DNA from: Bacillota bacterium
Lineage (GTDB): Bacteria; Bacillota; Clostridia; DSM-8532
Length of the DNA: 64,000 nt
Direction of reading: 5' to 3'
NCBI GenBank assembly: GCA_023415825.1
Contig: JAEZJF010000009.1
Coordinates: 62,001-126,000 of the forward strand
Shown here: one piece after another, positions 1 to 9,104 of the stretch
Layout of the letters: each line of letters begins with the position of its first letter
Numbering within the stretch: the first letter of the stretch is position 1
Notes under the pieces: generated by a model
Told to the model about the DNA's origin: nothing
What the model saw: the letters and a program-made list of their open reading frames with translations, nothing else
The model's database searches: none
Position numbers and translations under genes: made by a program

Positions 1-1
1 G

Positions 2-562
2 ATTTTACGCGGCGCAGCACTGCTCTCAACTTCAGGCAACGCCCTGTTGCTTGACCGTTTTCCCGCCGCCTCAGTTTTAGGACTCTATCGCTTTCCCAAT
101 GGCATGCCTGGACAAGTGATTCCTATTGTTATTGTGATCTTGATTGCCTTGTTCCTTTTGAAGAAAACCAGTTTTGGTAAAAAAATAGAGTACGTGGGTG
201 ATAATAGCCGTGCTGCACGTCTTATTGGAACACCCATTCTTGGCACAATGCTTGCAGTCTATATAAGCAGCGCGCTCCTCGCCTGCCTTGGTGGGTTGAC
301 AGAAATGTTCCGTACAGGTGCCTGTGACCCCACTACCATCGGGCTCACCTATGAAACGAGCGCTATAGCTTCTGTTGCCATCGGCGGCACCTCCATGAAG
401 GGTGGCCGGGCAAAAATATTCGGCACTTTTTTAGGCGCAATCATTATGACCCTTATAAATAGTACGGTCAATATGAACAATGTGCCTTTCGCTTACTCCA
501 ACGTCATTAAGTCGATTATCATTATCGCTGCGGTTTCGCTACAGCGCGAGCGAAAAGCTTAG
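2..562 (+). CDS. Sugar ABC transporter permease (RbsC family), 5' end outside window
   Basis: The reading frame is open from the left edge, so the true start lies outside the window; the TTG at 47 is internal. The product is a membrane-embedded permease of a ribose/simple-sugar type (CUT2) ABC importer. The visible part has several hydrophobic segments and the family signature around GGTSMKGGRAKIFGTFLGA near the C-terminus. A second permease of the same family starts 15 bp downstream behind a good ribosome binding site, so the importer uses two different permease subunits. Its ATPase and binding protein should lie upstream of the window. The aldolase, kinase and KdgF genes downstream suggest a uronate or 3-deoxy-2-keto sugar acid as substrate; that is inference. 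Confidence 0.85.
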   Translation: MLRGAALLSTSGNALLLDRFPAASVLGLYRFPNGMPGQVIPIVIVILIALFLLKKTSFGKKIEYVGDNSRAARLIGTPILGTMLAVYISSALLACLGGLTEMFRTGACDPTTIGLTYETSAIASVAIGGTSMKGGRAKIFGTFLGAIIMTLINSTVNMNNVPFAYSNVIKSIIIIAAVSLQRERKA

Positions 563-577
563 GCTGGGAGGATAAAT

Positions 578-1558
578 ATGAACAAAAAAAATCAAAAACA
601 GTGGCTAAACCGAGCAATGTCGTGGGCTGAACGGAATGGTCCCATTATTATTCTGCTCGTACTTTTTATTTTATCGTGTGCAGCCTTTGGTGGTAGCTTT
701 TTCTCAGTATTCAACTTGACAAATTTGGTCCGACAGATAAGCATCGCAGCCATTGCTGCGGTGGGAGTAAACTTTGTCATCATAAGCGGCGGGCGTGATC
801 TTTCAGTTGGCTCCATTTGCGCCGTATCTTCAATGTTCATTGCCTTACTTAGCCCTTACGGCTTTTTACCGGCAGCCCTGGCTGGAATGTTGGCTGGTAT
901 TTTGTTGGGCTTTTTAAACGGCATTATTATTACCAAATTTGGTGTACAACCCTTCATAGCTACACTGGGCACACAATTGGGAGCCAAGGGTATTGCCCTG
1001 CTCATCAACAACGAGCTCTCGGTAACTGTGGATTCCAATGTCAAGGCCTTTGCAGTACTTGGCCGTGGTTATTTATTTGGTATCCCTAATCCTGCTATTG
1101 TAATGGTTATTGTTGTAGCCATAGCTTACTATGTCGCCAGGTTTACGAAGTTTGGACGTGCCGTTTATGCGGTAGGCGGTAACGAAGAAAGTGCGTCAAT
1201 GATGGGTCTTCCTGCCAACAAAACCAAGCTGCTTGTCTATACTATCAGTGGATTCACAGCTGCTCTGGCAGCATTGGTACTGACATCCCGTTTGGGTGCT
1301 GGCCTCCCGACGGCCGGAGATGGATGGGATATGACCATCATGGCCACCGTTATCATTGGTGGAACCTTAGTACGCGGTGGTGTTGGCGATATGCGTGGTG
1401 TACTTACCGGTGCTCTCATCTGCGGCATCATTACTAATATGATCAATATGCTGGGTAACGTTAACTCTTATTTACAAAACATCATCAACGGCTTACTGCT
1501 GCTCATCGCCGTGGTAATGCAGACCGTATCGGCTAACAAAAACGCCAAGGCATCATAA
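578..1558 (+). CDS. Sugar ABC transporter permease (RbsC family)
   Basis: 326-aa integral membrane permease, full length for the BPD_transp_2 (RbsC) family. ATG at 578 is preceded by GGGAGG with proper spacing. The N-terminus is short and cytoplasmic. Eight or more hydrophobic stretches follow. The conserved loop VNFVIISGGRDLSVGSI (about residues 64-80) is the motif usually seen in ribose/galactose permeases, and VIIGGTLVRGGVGDMRGVLTGA (about 258-279) is the C-terminal signature. It pairs with the truncated permease just upstream to form the channel of a CUT2 importer. The aldolase gene follows after 16 bp, so transport and catabolism are co-transcribed. Confidence 0.88.
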   Translation: MNKKNQKQWLNRAMSWAERNGPIIILLVLFILSCAAFGGSFFSVFNLTNLVRQISIAAIAAVGVNFVIISGGRDLSVGSICAVSSMFIALLSPYGFLPAALAGMLAGILLGFLNGIIITKFGVQPFIATLGTQLGAKGIALLINNELSVTVDSNVKAFAVLGRGYLFGIPNPAIVMVIVVAIAYYVARFTKFGRAVYAVGGNEESASMMGLPANKTKLLVYTISGFTAALAALVLTSRLGAGLPTAGDGWDMTIMATVIIGGTLVRGGVGDMRGVLTGALICGIITNMINMLGNVNSYLQNIINGLLLLIAVVMQTVSANKNAKAS

Positions 1559-1574
1559 GAACGGAGGAAAAAGT

Positions 1575-2252
1575 ATGGAACAACCTTTGCATGCCATTCT
1601 GGATCAAGGAATCATAGCCATTGTCAGAGGAGTCGCGCCCTCACATATAATTCCCACCGTTGAGGCCCTTTATAGTGGTGGTATTGGTGCGGTTGAGATC
1701 ACCTTTGACCAACGCAGCCCCCAAACAATCGCACAAACATTGGAATCTCTCAGTTTGATTCATTCAAATTTTCAAGGCAGGATGCTGCTGGGTGCGGGGA
1801 CTGTTTTGACTGTTGAACAGGTTGAATCCGCAGCGGCCAACGGTGCTCAGTATATGATTTCCCCAAATGTAGACGTGGAGGTAATCCGACACACCAAGAA
1901 GCTGGGATGCCTATCCTTCCCCGGCGCCTTGACCCCAACAGAGATTGTTACAGCACATAACGCAGGGGCTGATGCGGTTAAGCTCTTCCCCGCCGGCACC
2001 TTTGGACCTGGTTATATCAAGGCCATCATGGGGCCGCTGGGACACATCCCCTACTTTGCTGTGGGAGGAATTACCCCAGACAATATGGAGGATTTCATAG
2101 AAATCGGTGTTCGCGGATTTGGTATCGGAGGCAACCTGGTCGATCTTAAGGCAATCATGGAAAACAGGTTCGAAGCCATTGAGGCGACAGCCAGACGTTA
2201 TTCTACTAATTGGACAATGATAAAAACAAACAGGGCAGGTATTCAGAGATGA
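1575..2252 (+). CDS. KDPG/KDPGal aldolase (Eda/DgoA family)
   Basis: 225-aa class I aldolase that splits 2-keto-3-deoxy-6-phosphogluconate (or -galactonate) into pyruvate and glyceraldehyde-3-phosphate. Seen in the sequence: catalytic Glu41 in GAVEITF, Arg18 of the phosphate/pyruvate site, LLGAGTVLT (71-79), and the Schiff-base Lys136 in AVKLFPAG. Its length matches the Eda family. The stop codon overlaps the start of the next gene as ATGA, so aldolase and kinase are translationally coupled. Because the neighbouring kinase is of the DgoK type, the natural substrate is more likely KDPGal (DgoA role) than KDPG, but the sequence does not settle this. The ribosome binding site (CGGAGG) is clear. 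Confidence 0.9.
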   Translation: MEQPLHAILDQGIIAIVRGVAPSHIIPTVEALYSGGIGAVEITFDQRSPQTIAQTLESLSLIHSNFQGRMLLGAGTVLTVEQVESAAANGAQYMISPNVDVEVIRHTKKLGCLSFPGALTPTEIVTAHNAGADAVKLFPAGTFGPGYIKAIMGPLGHIPYFAVGGITPDNMEDFIEIGVRGFGIGGNLVDLKAIMENRFEAIEATARRYSTNWTMIKTNRAGIQR

Positions 2253-3253
2253 AGTATATTATTACAATAGATGCTGGAACAACAAATACCAGATGCATTC
2301 TTTGGGATGAAGACAGACAGGACCTTGCTGTTGAAAAGCGTCCTGTAGGCGTACGCAACACTGCCATGGACGGTAACAACAGCCGCTTAAAAGAGGCAGT
2401 TAAAAGCTGTTTACTCAATCTACTTGACAAAAACAACCTCACCTATACCGATATTAAATGCATCATAGCAAGCGGCATGATCACCTCCAACGTTGGGTTG
2501 GTTGAAATCCCCCACGTAGTAGCGCCGGCAGGCAAGGAGGACCTTGCTAAAGCCGTCACTTCAGTTTTACTGGACGATGTTAGCCCTCTCCCCTTTTGGT
2601 TTATTCCTGGGGTGAAGAACTATGGCGGTGAAATTACACTGGAAAACTTTGAAGCCATGGATATCATGAGGGGCGAAGAGGTGGAAAGCGTAGCTATCAT
2701 TGACCAATATCCCCGCGGCAAGGATTACCTATTGGTGTTGCCCGGCTCTCATACCAAGTTTGTATCGGTTGATAAGGAAGGTCGCATGACAGGTTGTTTG
2801 ACCACCATCAGCGGTGAACTGATGTCGTCTATCATCAACAACACCATTATCGCCGATGCGGTTGGCCGCAAATTTGTAGAACCGGAAACCTACGACAAAG
2901 ATATGCTGCTTCTGGGTTATGATACCGCCAAACGGTCCGGCATTGGACGCTGCTGTTTCTCAGGACGCATACTCAGTCTTTTTACATTAAAGGACAAAAC
3001 AAAGGTTTCAAACTTCATCACCGGCGTCACACTGCAGAACGACATTGCAGCTATTAAAAATTCCTCTGCCCTGCAAACCTCCCCTGAAACCACTGTCATT
3101 GTAGGAGGAAAGGAACCTCTGCGCACTATGTTTGTAGATATTCTAAAGCACGATGGCTATTTCCCCAGGGTTGAATGCTTTGAAAATCCTGAGGATAAGG
3201 CCCTTTCTGCATTAGGAGCCTATATTATTGCCGATTTATGCAACATCCTGTAA
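2249..3253 (+). CDS. dgoK: 2-dehydro-3-deoxygalactonokinase (DgoK family)
   Basis: 334-aa cytoplasmic sugar-acid kinase of the ASKHA fold that phosphorylates 2-keto-3-deoxygalactonate. The N-terminal phosphate-1 motif is ITIDAGTTNTRC. A central block, VLPGSHTKFVSVD (about residues 169-181) followed by GELMSSI, is typical of DgoK, and the C-terminal nucleotide-binding glycine loop is VIVGGKEP. I chose ATG 2249 because it overlaps the aldolase stop as ATGA and places the first beta strand at the N-terminus; the in-frame ATG at 2210 would add 13 hydrophilic residues lying wholly inside the aldolase gene. With the aldolase it completes conversion of KDGal to pyruvate and triose phosphate. Confidence 0.88.
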   Translation: MKYIITIDAGTTNTRCILWDEDRQDLAVEKRPVGVRNTAMDGNNSRLKEAVKSCLLNLLDKNNLTYTDIKCIIASGMITSNVGLVEIPHVVAPAGKEDLAKAVTSVLLDDVSPLPFWFIPGVKNYGGEITLENFEAMDIMRGEEVESVAIIDQYPRGKDYLLVLPGSHTKFVSVDKEGRMTGCLTTISGELMSSIINNTIIADAVGRKFVEPETYDKDMLLLGYDTAKRSGIGRCCFSGRILSLFTLKDKTKVSNFITGVTLQNDIAAIKNSSALQTSPETTVIVGGKEPLRTMFVDILKHDGYFPRVECFENPEDKALSALGAYIIADLCNIL

Positions 3254-3289
3254 TAGAAATCTTTTGATATAATGATGAGGAGAAGAATC

Positions 3290-4255
3290 ATGAAGGTAGT
3301 AATCACAGATTATGAATATCCCAATATAGACCAGGAGCGTGCCATCATCACCGGCTCTGGTGCAGAACTGGCAGCCTTTCAGGTCAAGGACGAGGAAGGT
3401 TTGATTGAAATTGTACGAGATGCCGATGCAGTAGTGGTGCAATATGCTAACATTACCCCCAAGGTCATTAAAGCCATGGAGCACTGCAAGATGATTATTA
3501 AGTATGGCATTGGTGTTAACAATATCGATTCCATGGCAGCCACAGAAAAGGGCATCTATATCTGCAATGTCCCCGACTACGGTATCGACGAAGTATCTAA
3601 CCATGCCATTGCCATGATGCTGGCTCTTGCCAAGAAACTGCCCATAGTTACCAAATCCCTTAGGGGTGGCGAATGGGGTTACCTCAGCACAATTCCATTG
3701 TTCCGTTTACAGGATTCGACCTTGGGTCTAGTAGGTCTTGGCCGCATTCCATCCTTGGTGGCCAAAAAAATGAGTGGCTTTGGTATGAATATTCTTGCTT
3801 ATGACCCTTATGCCAAAGAAGACTATGCTCGCTCCCAGGGCGTCACCTTGGTTGACTTTGATACCTTGATTGAAAGAAGTGATTTTGTTTCCGTCCACTG
3901 CCCTCAGACAGAGGAAACAACCCATCTCTTTAATAAAGAAGTTTTTACACGGATGAAGAAGACCGCTTTCCTCATTAACACTGCCAGAGGCCCCATCGTC
4001 GATCAGACCGCACTTATTGAAGCCCTCAAATCCGGTGAAATTGCCGGTGCAGGCCTGGATGTTTTTGAACAGGAACCCATTGAAAAGGACAGCGAACTGC
4101 TTAAGATGGACAATGTCATTGCTACACCCCATTGTGCATGGTACAGCGAACAGGCCATCACCACGCTCCAGCGCAAGATTGCTGAAGAGGTGATCAATGT
4201 CCTGAAGGGTAACAAGCCATTCAACTGCACCAACAAAGTGGCCTTGGGCCTATAA
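3290..4255 (+). CDS. D-isomer-specific 2-hydroxyacid dehydrogenase (SerA/CtBP-like)
   Basis: 321-aa NAD(P)-dependent dehydrogenase. The Rossmann nucleotide-binding loop is GLVGLGRIP (146-154), and Asp172 in YDPY is at the end of beta-2, suggesting NAD preference. The catalytic set is present: Arg233 in NTARGPIVD, Glu262 in EQEPIE, and His281 in TPHCAWY. ATG 3290 is preferred over the upstream ATG at 3272 because TGAGGAG sits 7-12 bases before it. In this operon it probably reduces a keto-acid intermediate of uronate or sugar-acid breakdown (a tartronate-semialdehyde or keto-uronate reductase-like role), rather than acting in serine synthesis; this is inference from context. Confidence 0.8.
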   Translation: MKVVITDYEYPNIDQERAIITGSGAELAAFQVKDEEGLIEIVRDADAVVVQYANITPKVIKAMEHCKMIIKYGIGVNNIDSMAATEKGIYICNVPDYGIDEVSNHAIAMMLALAKKLPIVTKSLRGGEWGYLSTIPLFRLQDSTLGLVGLGRIPSLVAKKMSGFGMNILAYDPYAKEDYARSQGVTLVDFDTLIERSDFVSVHCPQTEETTHLFNKEVFTRMKKTAFLINTARGPIVDQTALIEALKSGEIAGAGLDVFEQEPIEKDSELLKMDNVIATPHCAWYSEQAITTLQRKIAEEVINVLKGNKPFNCTNKVALGL

Positions 4256-4280
4256 TTCCAATCAAAGGGGAAATTCAGAT

Positions 4281-4616
4281 ATGCAGGACCAAATTTGGGT
4301 CTTTCACGACCAACAGCCTGCCCAGAAAGTAAATGAAGGCCTTATACGTCAAATATGTGCCTATTGCAAGGATTTAATGTGCGTCGAGAACCACTTTGAA
4401 GCAGGGGTTGTCGGCCCACTGCACAGCCATCCTCACACTCAGATAACCTATGTGGTAGACGGAGTTTTTTCCTTTACCATTGGGGGGACAACCAAAACGG
4501 TTCGAAAAGGCGATACCATGCTTAAGCAGGGTGGCGTAGAACACAGCTGCGTTTGTTTGGAGAAAGGTATCTTGCTGGATATCTTCACACCGATGCGTGA
4601 AGATTTTGTACCCTGA
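4281..4616 (+). CDS. kdgF: KdgF-type cupin, unsaturated uronate linearisation
   Basis: 111-aa single-domain cupin. The metal-binding motif is visible as His48-x-His50 in LHSHPH, followed by Gln54 and His88 in GVEHSC; the closing FTPMREDF is characteristic of KdgF. KdgF proteins convert cyclic 4,5-unsaturated monouronates, released by polysaccharide lyases and unsaturated glucuronyl hydrolases, into the linear keto form. Its presence with the KDGal kinase and KDPGal aldolase argues that this operon handles unsaturated uronates from pectin-, alginate- or glycosaminoglycan-type polymers. It is the last gene of the operon and is followed by a strong terminator. Confidence 0.85.
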   Translation: MQDQIWVFHDQQPAQKVNEGLIRQICAYCKDLMCVENHFEAGVVGPLHSHPHTQITYVVDGVFSFTIGGTTKTVRKGDTMLKQGGVEHSCVCLEKGILLDIFTPMREDFVP

Positions 4617-4640
4617 TATTGCTATTCCTCTGCAAATCAC

Positions 4641-4679
4641 AACGCACCTTACTGATACCAGTAAGGTGCGTTCTTTTTA
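4641..4679 (+). terminator. Rho-independent terminator of the uronate operon
   Basis: Perfect 14-bp stem AACGCACCTTACTG / CAGTAAGGTGCGTT with a 4-base loop, followed by CTTTTTAT. The T-run is on the plus strand only, so it ends the kdgF operon and does not serve the facing potD gene. Confidence 0.92.
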
Positions 4680-4727
4680 TCTATAATCTAATTCCGATTA
4701 TGATGTGAGTAAGGCTGCGTCCCTTAA

Positions 4728-5804
4728 TTAATGCGCTTTGACTTCAGTCCATATCCTTCCGTATTCCTTGTTGATTGCATCTCCGGGGTATTGAAAAATC
4801 TCGGAGTTTTTCAGGTCCTCGGCAAGAGGGTAGGCCGCACGGTCAGAGGTCAGGGCGGGATCAAGCTTCTTCATGACCTCGGTATGAGGGGTGGCATAGC
4901 CGATATAGTCCGTATTGTTAAAGGAAATATCCGTCTCGCACATAAAGTTTATAAAGGCTTCAGCTTCCTTTTGATGCTTGCTGGTTTTGGGAATGACCAT
5001 GGAATCAAACCAGTAATTTGATCCTTCCTTGGGAATGGCATAGGCCAGGTTCTCATTCTCCGACATGCAGTAATAGGCATCTCCGGACCAGACCACAGCC
5101 AGGGCGGCACTTTCGGCAATCATCATGTCCTTGACCTCGTCAACCACATAGGACAGTACCAAGGGCTTTTGTTCTATCAGTTTTGCTTTTGCTTCCTCCA
5201 GCTCAGATATATTCTTGGTATTCATGGAGAAGCCCAGCATTTTCAACGTAACACCGATGCTGTCTCTTTCACTGTCCTGCATGAGGATTTGTTTGCTGTA
5301 CTTTTCACCCCATAGGATTTTCCAGCTGTCCACCGGTTCGGAGACCATGGTTTTATTGTACAATATACCCACGGTTCCCCACATATAGGGAACTGAATAT
5401 TCATTGTTAGGGTCATAGTCCAGGAACTTGAATCGATCATCAATATACTTATAATTCGGTATATTGTCCATATTGATCTTATTCAACAGGTTTTCATCCA
5501 GCATCCGCTTGATCATATAATCGGAGGGAATGGCTACATCGTATGCTGAAGCGCCGGTTTTAATTTTTACATACATATCCTCGTTTGTTGTGAAATATTC
5601 GTAATTGACCTTGATTCCCGGATGAGCTTCTTCAAAATCTGCGATGGTTGTTTCCCCAATATAATCTCCCCAGTTAAACACATTAATGGTCACAGGCTCG
5701 TTTTCGTCTTTTCCGGGTTGAGCTGCGTTTCCACCGCATGCCGTCAGCAAGGTAATAAGGATTAAAAGGACGGATAATACTGCAATTAATCTTTGTTTTT
5801 TCAT
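4728..5804 (-). CDS. potD: Spermidine/putrescine-binding lipoprotein PotD
   Basis: 358-aa extracellular substrate-binding protein. The N-terminus is a lipoprotein signal peptide with the lipobox LLTAC (Cys about residue 23), followed by a Gly/Asn linker. The mature start INVFNWGDYIGE is the standard PotD/PotF opening that contributes polyamine contacts. Downstream, VPYMWGTVGILYN and ALAVVWSGDAYY are also typical of the family. It is the last gene of a regulator-potA-potB-potC-potD operon, the usual Firmicutes order. ATG 5804 is preceded by AGAGAGGA. It delivers spermidine or putrescine to the PotBC permease; which polyamine is preferred cannot be read from the sequence. Confidence 0.93.
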   Translation of the reverse strand: MKKQRLIAVLSVLLILITLLTACGGNAAQPGKDENEPVTINVFNWGDYIGETTIADFEEAHPGIKVNYEYFTTNEDMYVKIKTGASAYDVAIPSDYMIKRMLDENLLNKINMDNIPNYKYIDDRFKFLDYDPNNEYSVPYMWGTVGILYNKTMVSEPVDSWKILWGEKYSKQILMQDSERDSIGVTLKMLGFSMNTKNISELEEAKAKLIEQKPLVLSYVVDEVKDMMIAESAALAVVWSGDAYYCMSENENLAYAIPKEGSNYWFDSMVIPKTSKHQKEAEAFINFMCETDISFNNTDYIGYATPHTEVMKKLDPALTSDRAAYPLAEDLKNSEIFQYPGDAINKEYGRIWTEVKAH

Positions 5805-5826
5805 TTCAAAATTCCTCTCTATAAGA

Positions 5827-6639
5827 TTAAATAAGCTCGCTTATTTTTGCGGTTTCTTTGGTATTGTTTCCGGAACCGTTGTTCTCGGAGGTTCTCCTGT
5901 TTATGATCAAAAGCAGTACCAATACTGCAATAAACATCAGTGTGGACAGAGCGTTGATTTTGGGATTGATACCCCGCCTTGCCATAGCAAAGACAGTTAT
6001 GGACAAGGTGGATACCCCGGAGCCGGTCGTGAAAAAGCTTACGATGAAGTCATCCAGCGAAAGGGTGAATGCCAGCAGGAACCCTGTAATAACACCCGGC
6101 ATGATTTCAGGAAGAATCACTTTCCAGAAAGCATAGAATGGGGTGGCTCCCAAATCCAGCGCAGCCTCCCCCAGATGTTTATTGAGCTGCTTGAGCTTCG
6201 GAAGCACCGAAAGAATAACATAGGGCACATTGAAGCTGATATGGGCAAGCAGCAGGGTCACAAAGCCCAGCCTGATATTGAGGAAAATGAACAGGATCAT
6301 CAGAGATATACCTGTGACAATATCCGGATTCAGAACAGGCAGGTAGGTAATATTCATAATGATGGATTTTTTCATCTTACTCATATTGTGGATGCCCCAT
6401 GCGGCTGCCGTCCCCATGACAGTAGCAATCAAGGAGGCCAGCAACGCAACCGCCAGCGTATAATACAGGGAGGACATGATCTGTTTATCCTTAAAAAGCT
6501 CTACATACCATTTGAATGTAAAACCGTCCCAATTGGCCCTTGATTTAGAGTTGTTGAAAGAGAAAACAATCAAAACGACCACTGGCGCATATAAAAACAG
6601 GAATATCAGTCCCAGATAAGTCTTTTTAAGAAATTTCAT
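5827..6639 (-). CDS. potC: Spermidine/putrescine ABC permease PotC
   Basis: 270-aa inner-membrane permease with about six hydrophobic segments. The EAA loop is EAALDLGATPFYAFWKVILPEIMPG (about residues 160-184), the contact site for the PotA ATPase. ATG 6639 overlaps the potB stop codon as TGATG, so the two permeases are translationally coupled; the TTG three bases upstream is not needed. The C-terminal tail is hydrophilic and rich in Asn. It forms the polyamine channel together with PotB. Confidence 0.92.
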   Translation of the reverse strand: MKFLKKTYLGLIFLFLYAPVVVLIVFSFNNSKSRANWDGFTFKWYVELFKDKQIMSSLYYTLAVALLASLIATVMGTAAAWGIHNMSKMKKSIIMNITYLPVLNPDIVTGISLMILFIFLNIRLGFVTLLLAHISFNVPYVILSVLPKLKQLNKHLGEAALDLGATPFYAFWKVILPEIMPGVITGFLLAFTLSLDDFIVSFFTTGSGVSTLSITVFAMARRGINPKINALSTLMFIAVLVLLLIINRRTSENNGSGNNTKETAKISELI

Positions 6640-7463
6640 CAAAACAGTCCACCTCCTGCTTCTTCCTTGTCATAGCGAGACATGATGGCCATACTGATGA
6701 GAATAAGCACCATCATAATGATGGAAAGGGTCGATCCGAAATTCCAGTCATAAATCCGCATGAACTGATCCTCTATCAGATTTCCGATCAGCGTGTACTG
6801 ATTGCCTCCCAAAAGCTTTGAGATAATGAAGGTCGTCAATGCCGGCATGAATACCATGGTTATGCCGGACACTACGCCGGGTAGGCTCAGGGGCAGGGTG
6901 ATTTTTCTGAATACGGTAAATGCGTTGGAACCCAGATCCTCTGCAGCTTCTATGACACTTTTGTCAATCTTGCTCATGACCGAGAAAATAGGAAGGACCA
7001 TAAAAGGCAGAAAATTATATACCATACCCAAAATGACAGCGGGATCCGTATACAGGATATTGATCTGCGGCAGGCCCAGGGACGCCAGCAAAGTGTTGAT
7101 AAGCCCTTTTCGTTCAAGCAGCGTCATCCAGGCATAGGTGCGCAAAAGAAAGTTCATCCACATGGGTATGACGAAAAGCAGCACCAGTGTATTTTTTTTG
7201 CTCAAATCCCTCCCGGAAAGTATCATGGCAACAGGATATCCCAGTAGAAGGCATATAATGGTACTGATAAATGCAAGCTCCAAGGACCTAATCAGGACTT
7301 TAAGATAGATGGGCTGCATTGCTTTTTTAAAATTTTCCAGACTGAAAACCATACCCGATGGTGTGCTGACGGTAACGGCATAATACAGCACCAGCACAAG
7401 AGGAACGAGTATGAAAATCAGCATCCATACAATGTATGGGAATGAAATCCACCCTTTTTTCAT
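6639..7463 (-). CDS. potB: Spermidine/putrescine ABC permease PotB
   Basis: 274-aa permease with about six transmembrane helices. The EAA loop EAAEDLGSNAFTVFRKITLPLSLPG marks the coupling site with the ATPase. The start is taken at ATG 7463, which overlaps the potA stop as TGATG. A GTG three codons upstream is possible but lies inside potA with no better ribosome site. It is the partner of PotC. Confidence 0.92.
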   Translation of the reverse strand: MKKGWISFPYIVWMLIFILVPLVLVLYYAVTVSTPSGMVFSLENFKKAMQPIYLKVLIRSLELAFISTIICLLLGYPVAMILSGRDLSKKNTLVLLFVIPMWMNFLLRTYAWMTLLERKGLINTLLASLGLPQINILYTDPAVILGMVYNFLPFMVLPIFSVMSKIDKSVIEAAEDLGSNAFTVFRKITLPLSLPGVVSGITMVFMPALTTFIISKLLGGNQYTLIGNLIEDQFMRIYDWNFGSTLSIIMMVLILISMAIMSRYDKEEAGGGLF

Positions 7464-8509
7464 CACGCACACACCTTTTTCATGATTTGAATGTCAGAGG
7501 GCTGAATACTAAGTCCAACCATTGAATCAACGGGCTCCATGGATGTGCTATGGACGATCCAGTTAAAGCCGTTATCATCAGCGACCTGCATCTCATAATG
7601 CACGCCCTTAAAGGTGACTGATCGTACGATTCCCTGAAGAAGATTCTCGCTTCCCTTTACCAACCGAATATCCTCAGGCCGGACAACAACATCAACCGCT
7701 TCATTGAGCTCAAAGCCTTTATCAACACAGTCGAATTCATGACCGGCAAACCGCACCTTGTAATCTCCCAGCATGGTTCCGTCTATGATATTGCTCTCCC
7801 CGATAAAATCGGCTACAAAAGCATTTTGGGGCTCATTATAAATGTCCTGGGGTGTTCCGATCTGCTGGATGGTGCCCTGCCTCATGACGACAATGGTATC
7901 CGACATGGTCAGCGCTTCCTCCTGATCGTGGGTAACATAGACAAAGGTGATGCCAAGGCGCTTCTGCATATTTTTCAGTTCAAGCTGCATTTCTTTGCGA
8001 AGCTTTAGATCAAGGGCTCCCAAAGGCTCGTCCAAAAGAAGGACCTCCGGTTCATTGACAAGGGCGCGTGCTATGGCAATCCTTTGCTGCTGGCCTCCGC
8101 TTAAGGAATCCACTGATCTCTTTTCAAAGCCCTCCAAATTGACCATGGACAGCATCTTTTTTACTCTGTCCTGGATTTCGCCTTTGTCCACCTTCTTGAT
8201 CTTCAAACCAAAGGCAATATTGTCAAACACGTTCATATGCGGGAAAAGGGCATATTTCTGAAACACCGTGTTGACCTTCCGTTTATAGGGAGGAACTTTG
8301 GTCATGTCAGCACCGTCAAAGAGAACCCTTCCCGAGGTTGGGGTCTCAAAGCCGCCAATGAGCCTGAGGGTGGTTGTCTTTCCGCAGCCGCTGGGCCCTA
8401 ACAGCGTAATAAATTCATTCTGACGGATATAAAGGTTAATGCTCTTTAATACCTCTGTACCGTTATATTCCTTGGTCAAATCCACTAATTCAATAATGTG
8501 CTTCGCCAT
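7463..8509 (-). CDS. potA: Spermidine/putrescine ABC ATPase PotA
   Basis: 348-aa ABC ATPase. Walker A is GPSGCGKTT (38-46), the signature is LSGGQQQR, and Walker B is VLLLDEPLGALD with the H-loop in YVTHDQEEAL. A C-terminal TOBE-type regulatory domain (about residues 240-345) is typical of the PotA/MalK class. ATG 8509 follows CAGGGAG at 8 bases; a GTG one codon upstream is an alternative. It energises the PotBC permease. The stop overlaps potB. Confidence 0.94.
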   Translation of the reverse strand: MAKHIIELVDLTKEYNGTEVLKSINLYIRQNEFITLLGPSGCGKTTTLRLIGGFETPTSGRVLFDGADMTKVPPYKRKVNTVFQKYALFPHMNVFDNIAFGLKIKKVDKGEIQDRVKKMLSMVNLEGFEKRSVDSLSGGQQQRIAIARALVNEPEVLLLDEPLGALDLKLRKEMQLELKNMQKRLGITFVYVTHDQEEALTMSDTIVVMRQGTIQQIGTPQDIYNEPQNAFVADFIGESNIIDGTMLGDYKVRFAGHEFDCVDKGFELNEAVDVVVRPEDIRLVKGSENLLQGIVRSVTFKGVHYEMQVADDNGFNWIVHSTSMEPVDSMVGLSIQPSDIQIMKKVCA

Positions 8510-8534
8510 CACGCATACTCCCTGTCTAATACTT

Positions 8535-9074
8535 CTAAAAACTCGGAGGGGTAGAGACCCAAAGAAGCTTTGCCTGGGATTTGCCCCCGTTTGATATATA
8601 ATGGACGACCGTTGGCTTGAAATAAAAGCTTTCGTCCTTTTTTACCTTGTACTTTCTGTTGCCAAGATGAATGGAAACACTGCCCGATAGAACATACCCA
8701 AATTCTTCGCCTTCATGGGGATCATCCGGCTCAGAGCCTCCTCCGACCGCAAGGGTCATAAGGATGGGTTCCATGCGGTTCTTCTGGGAATCCGGTACAA
8801 TCCAGCTTATTTCATAGTTTAAGTCCCGGTTTTCCTTGACAAAGATATCTTCTTTGCCAAAAACGATTTTTTCATCCACGATTTCATTGAAAAAATCCTT
8901 GAGGTTGGAGCCAAGGCATTGGAGCAGGTCCATCAGCGTAGCGATGGAAGGAGAAGTAAGATCCCGTTCTATCTGCGAGATAAACCCTTTGGAAAGCTCA
9001 CTCCTGTTTGCAAGCTCTTCCTGCGTCAGGCCGTTTTTAATTCTGAGCATCTTTATTTTGTTACCGATTTTCAT
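8535..9074 (-). CDS. XRE-family regulator with cupin domain (PuuR-like)
   Basis: 179-aa transcription factor. It has an N-terminal XRE helix-turn-helix (about residues 8-62, LTQEELANRSELSKGFISQIE) and a C-terminal cupin effector domain (about 105-175, DDPHEGEEFGYVLSG). This architecture is that of PuuR-type regulators that sense polyamines or related small molecules. It heads the potABCD operon and is expressed from the promoter at 9146-9175. An inverted-repeat operator lies at the predicted transcription start, so autoregulated control of polyamine uptake is likely. The ribosome site GGAAGGGA precedes ATG 9074. Confidence 0.85.
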   Translation of the reverse strand: MKIGNKIKMLRIKNGLTQEELANRSELSKGFISQIERDLTSPSIATLMDLLQCLGSNLKDFFNEIVDEKIVFGKEDIFVKENRDLNYEISWIVPDSQKNRMEPILMTLAVGGGSEPDDPHEGEEFGYVLSGSVSIHLGNRKYKVKKDESFYFKPTVVHYISNGGKSQAKLLWVSTPPSF

Positions 9075-9104
9075 TTTAAAATCCCTTCCGCAGTTTTAAT
9101 TAAG

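Noticed and set aside
2210..2248. Earlier start for the DgoK-type kinase
   Set aside because: It lies inside the aldolase gene; the ATGA overlap at 2249 and the family N-terminus favour the later start.
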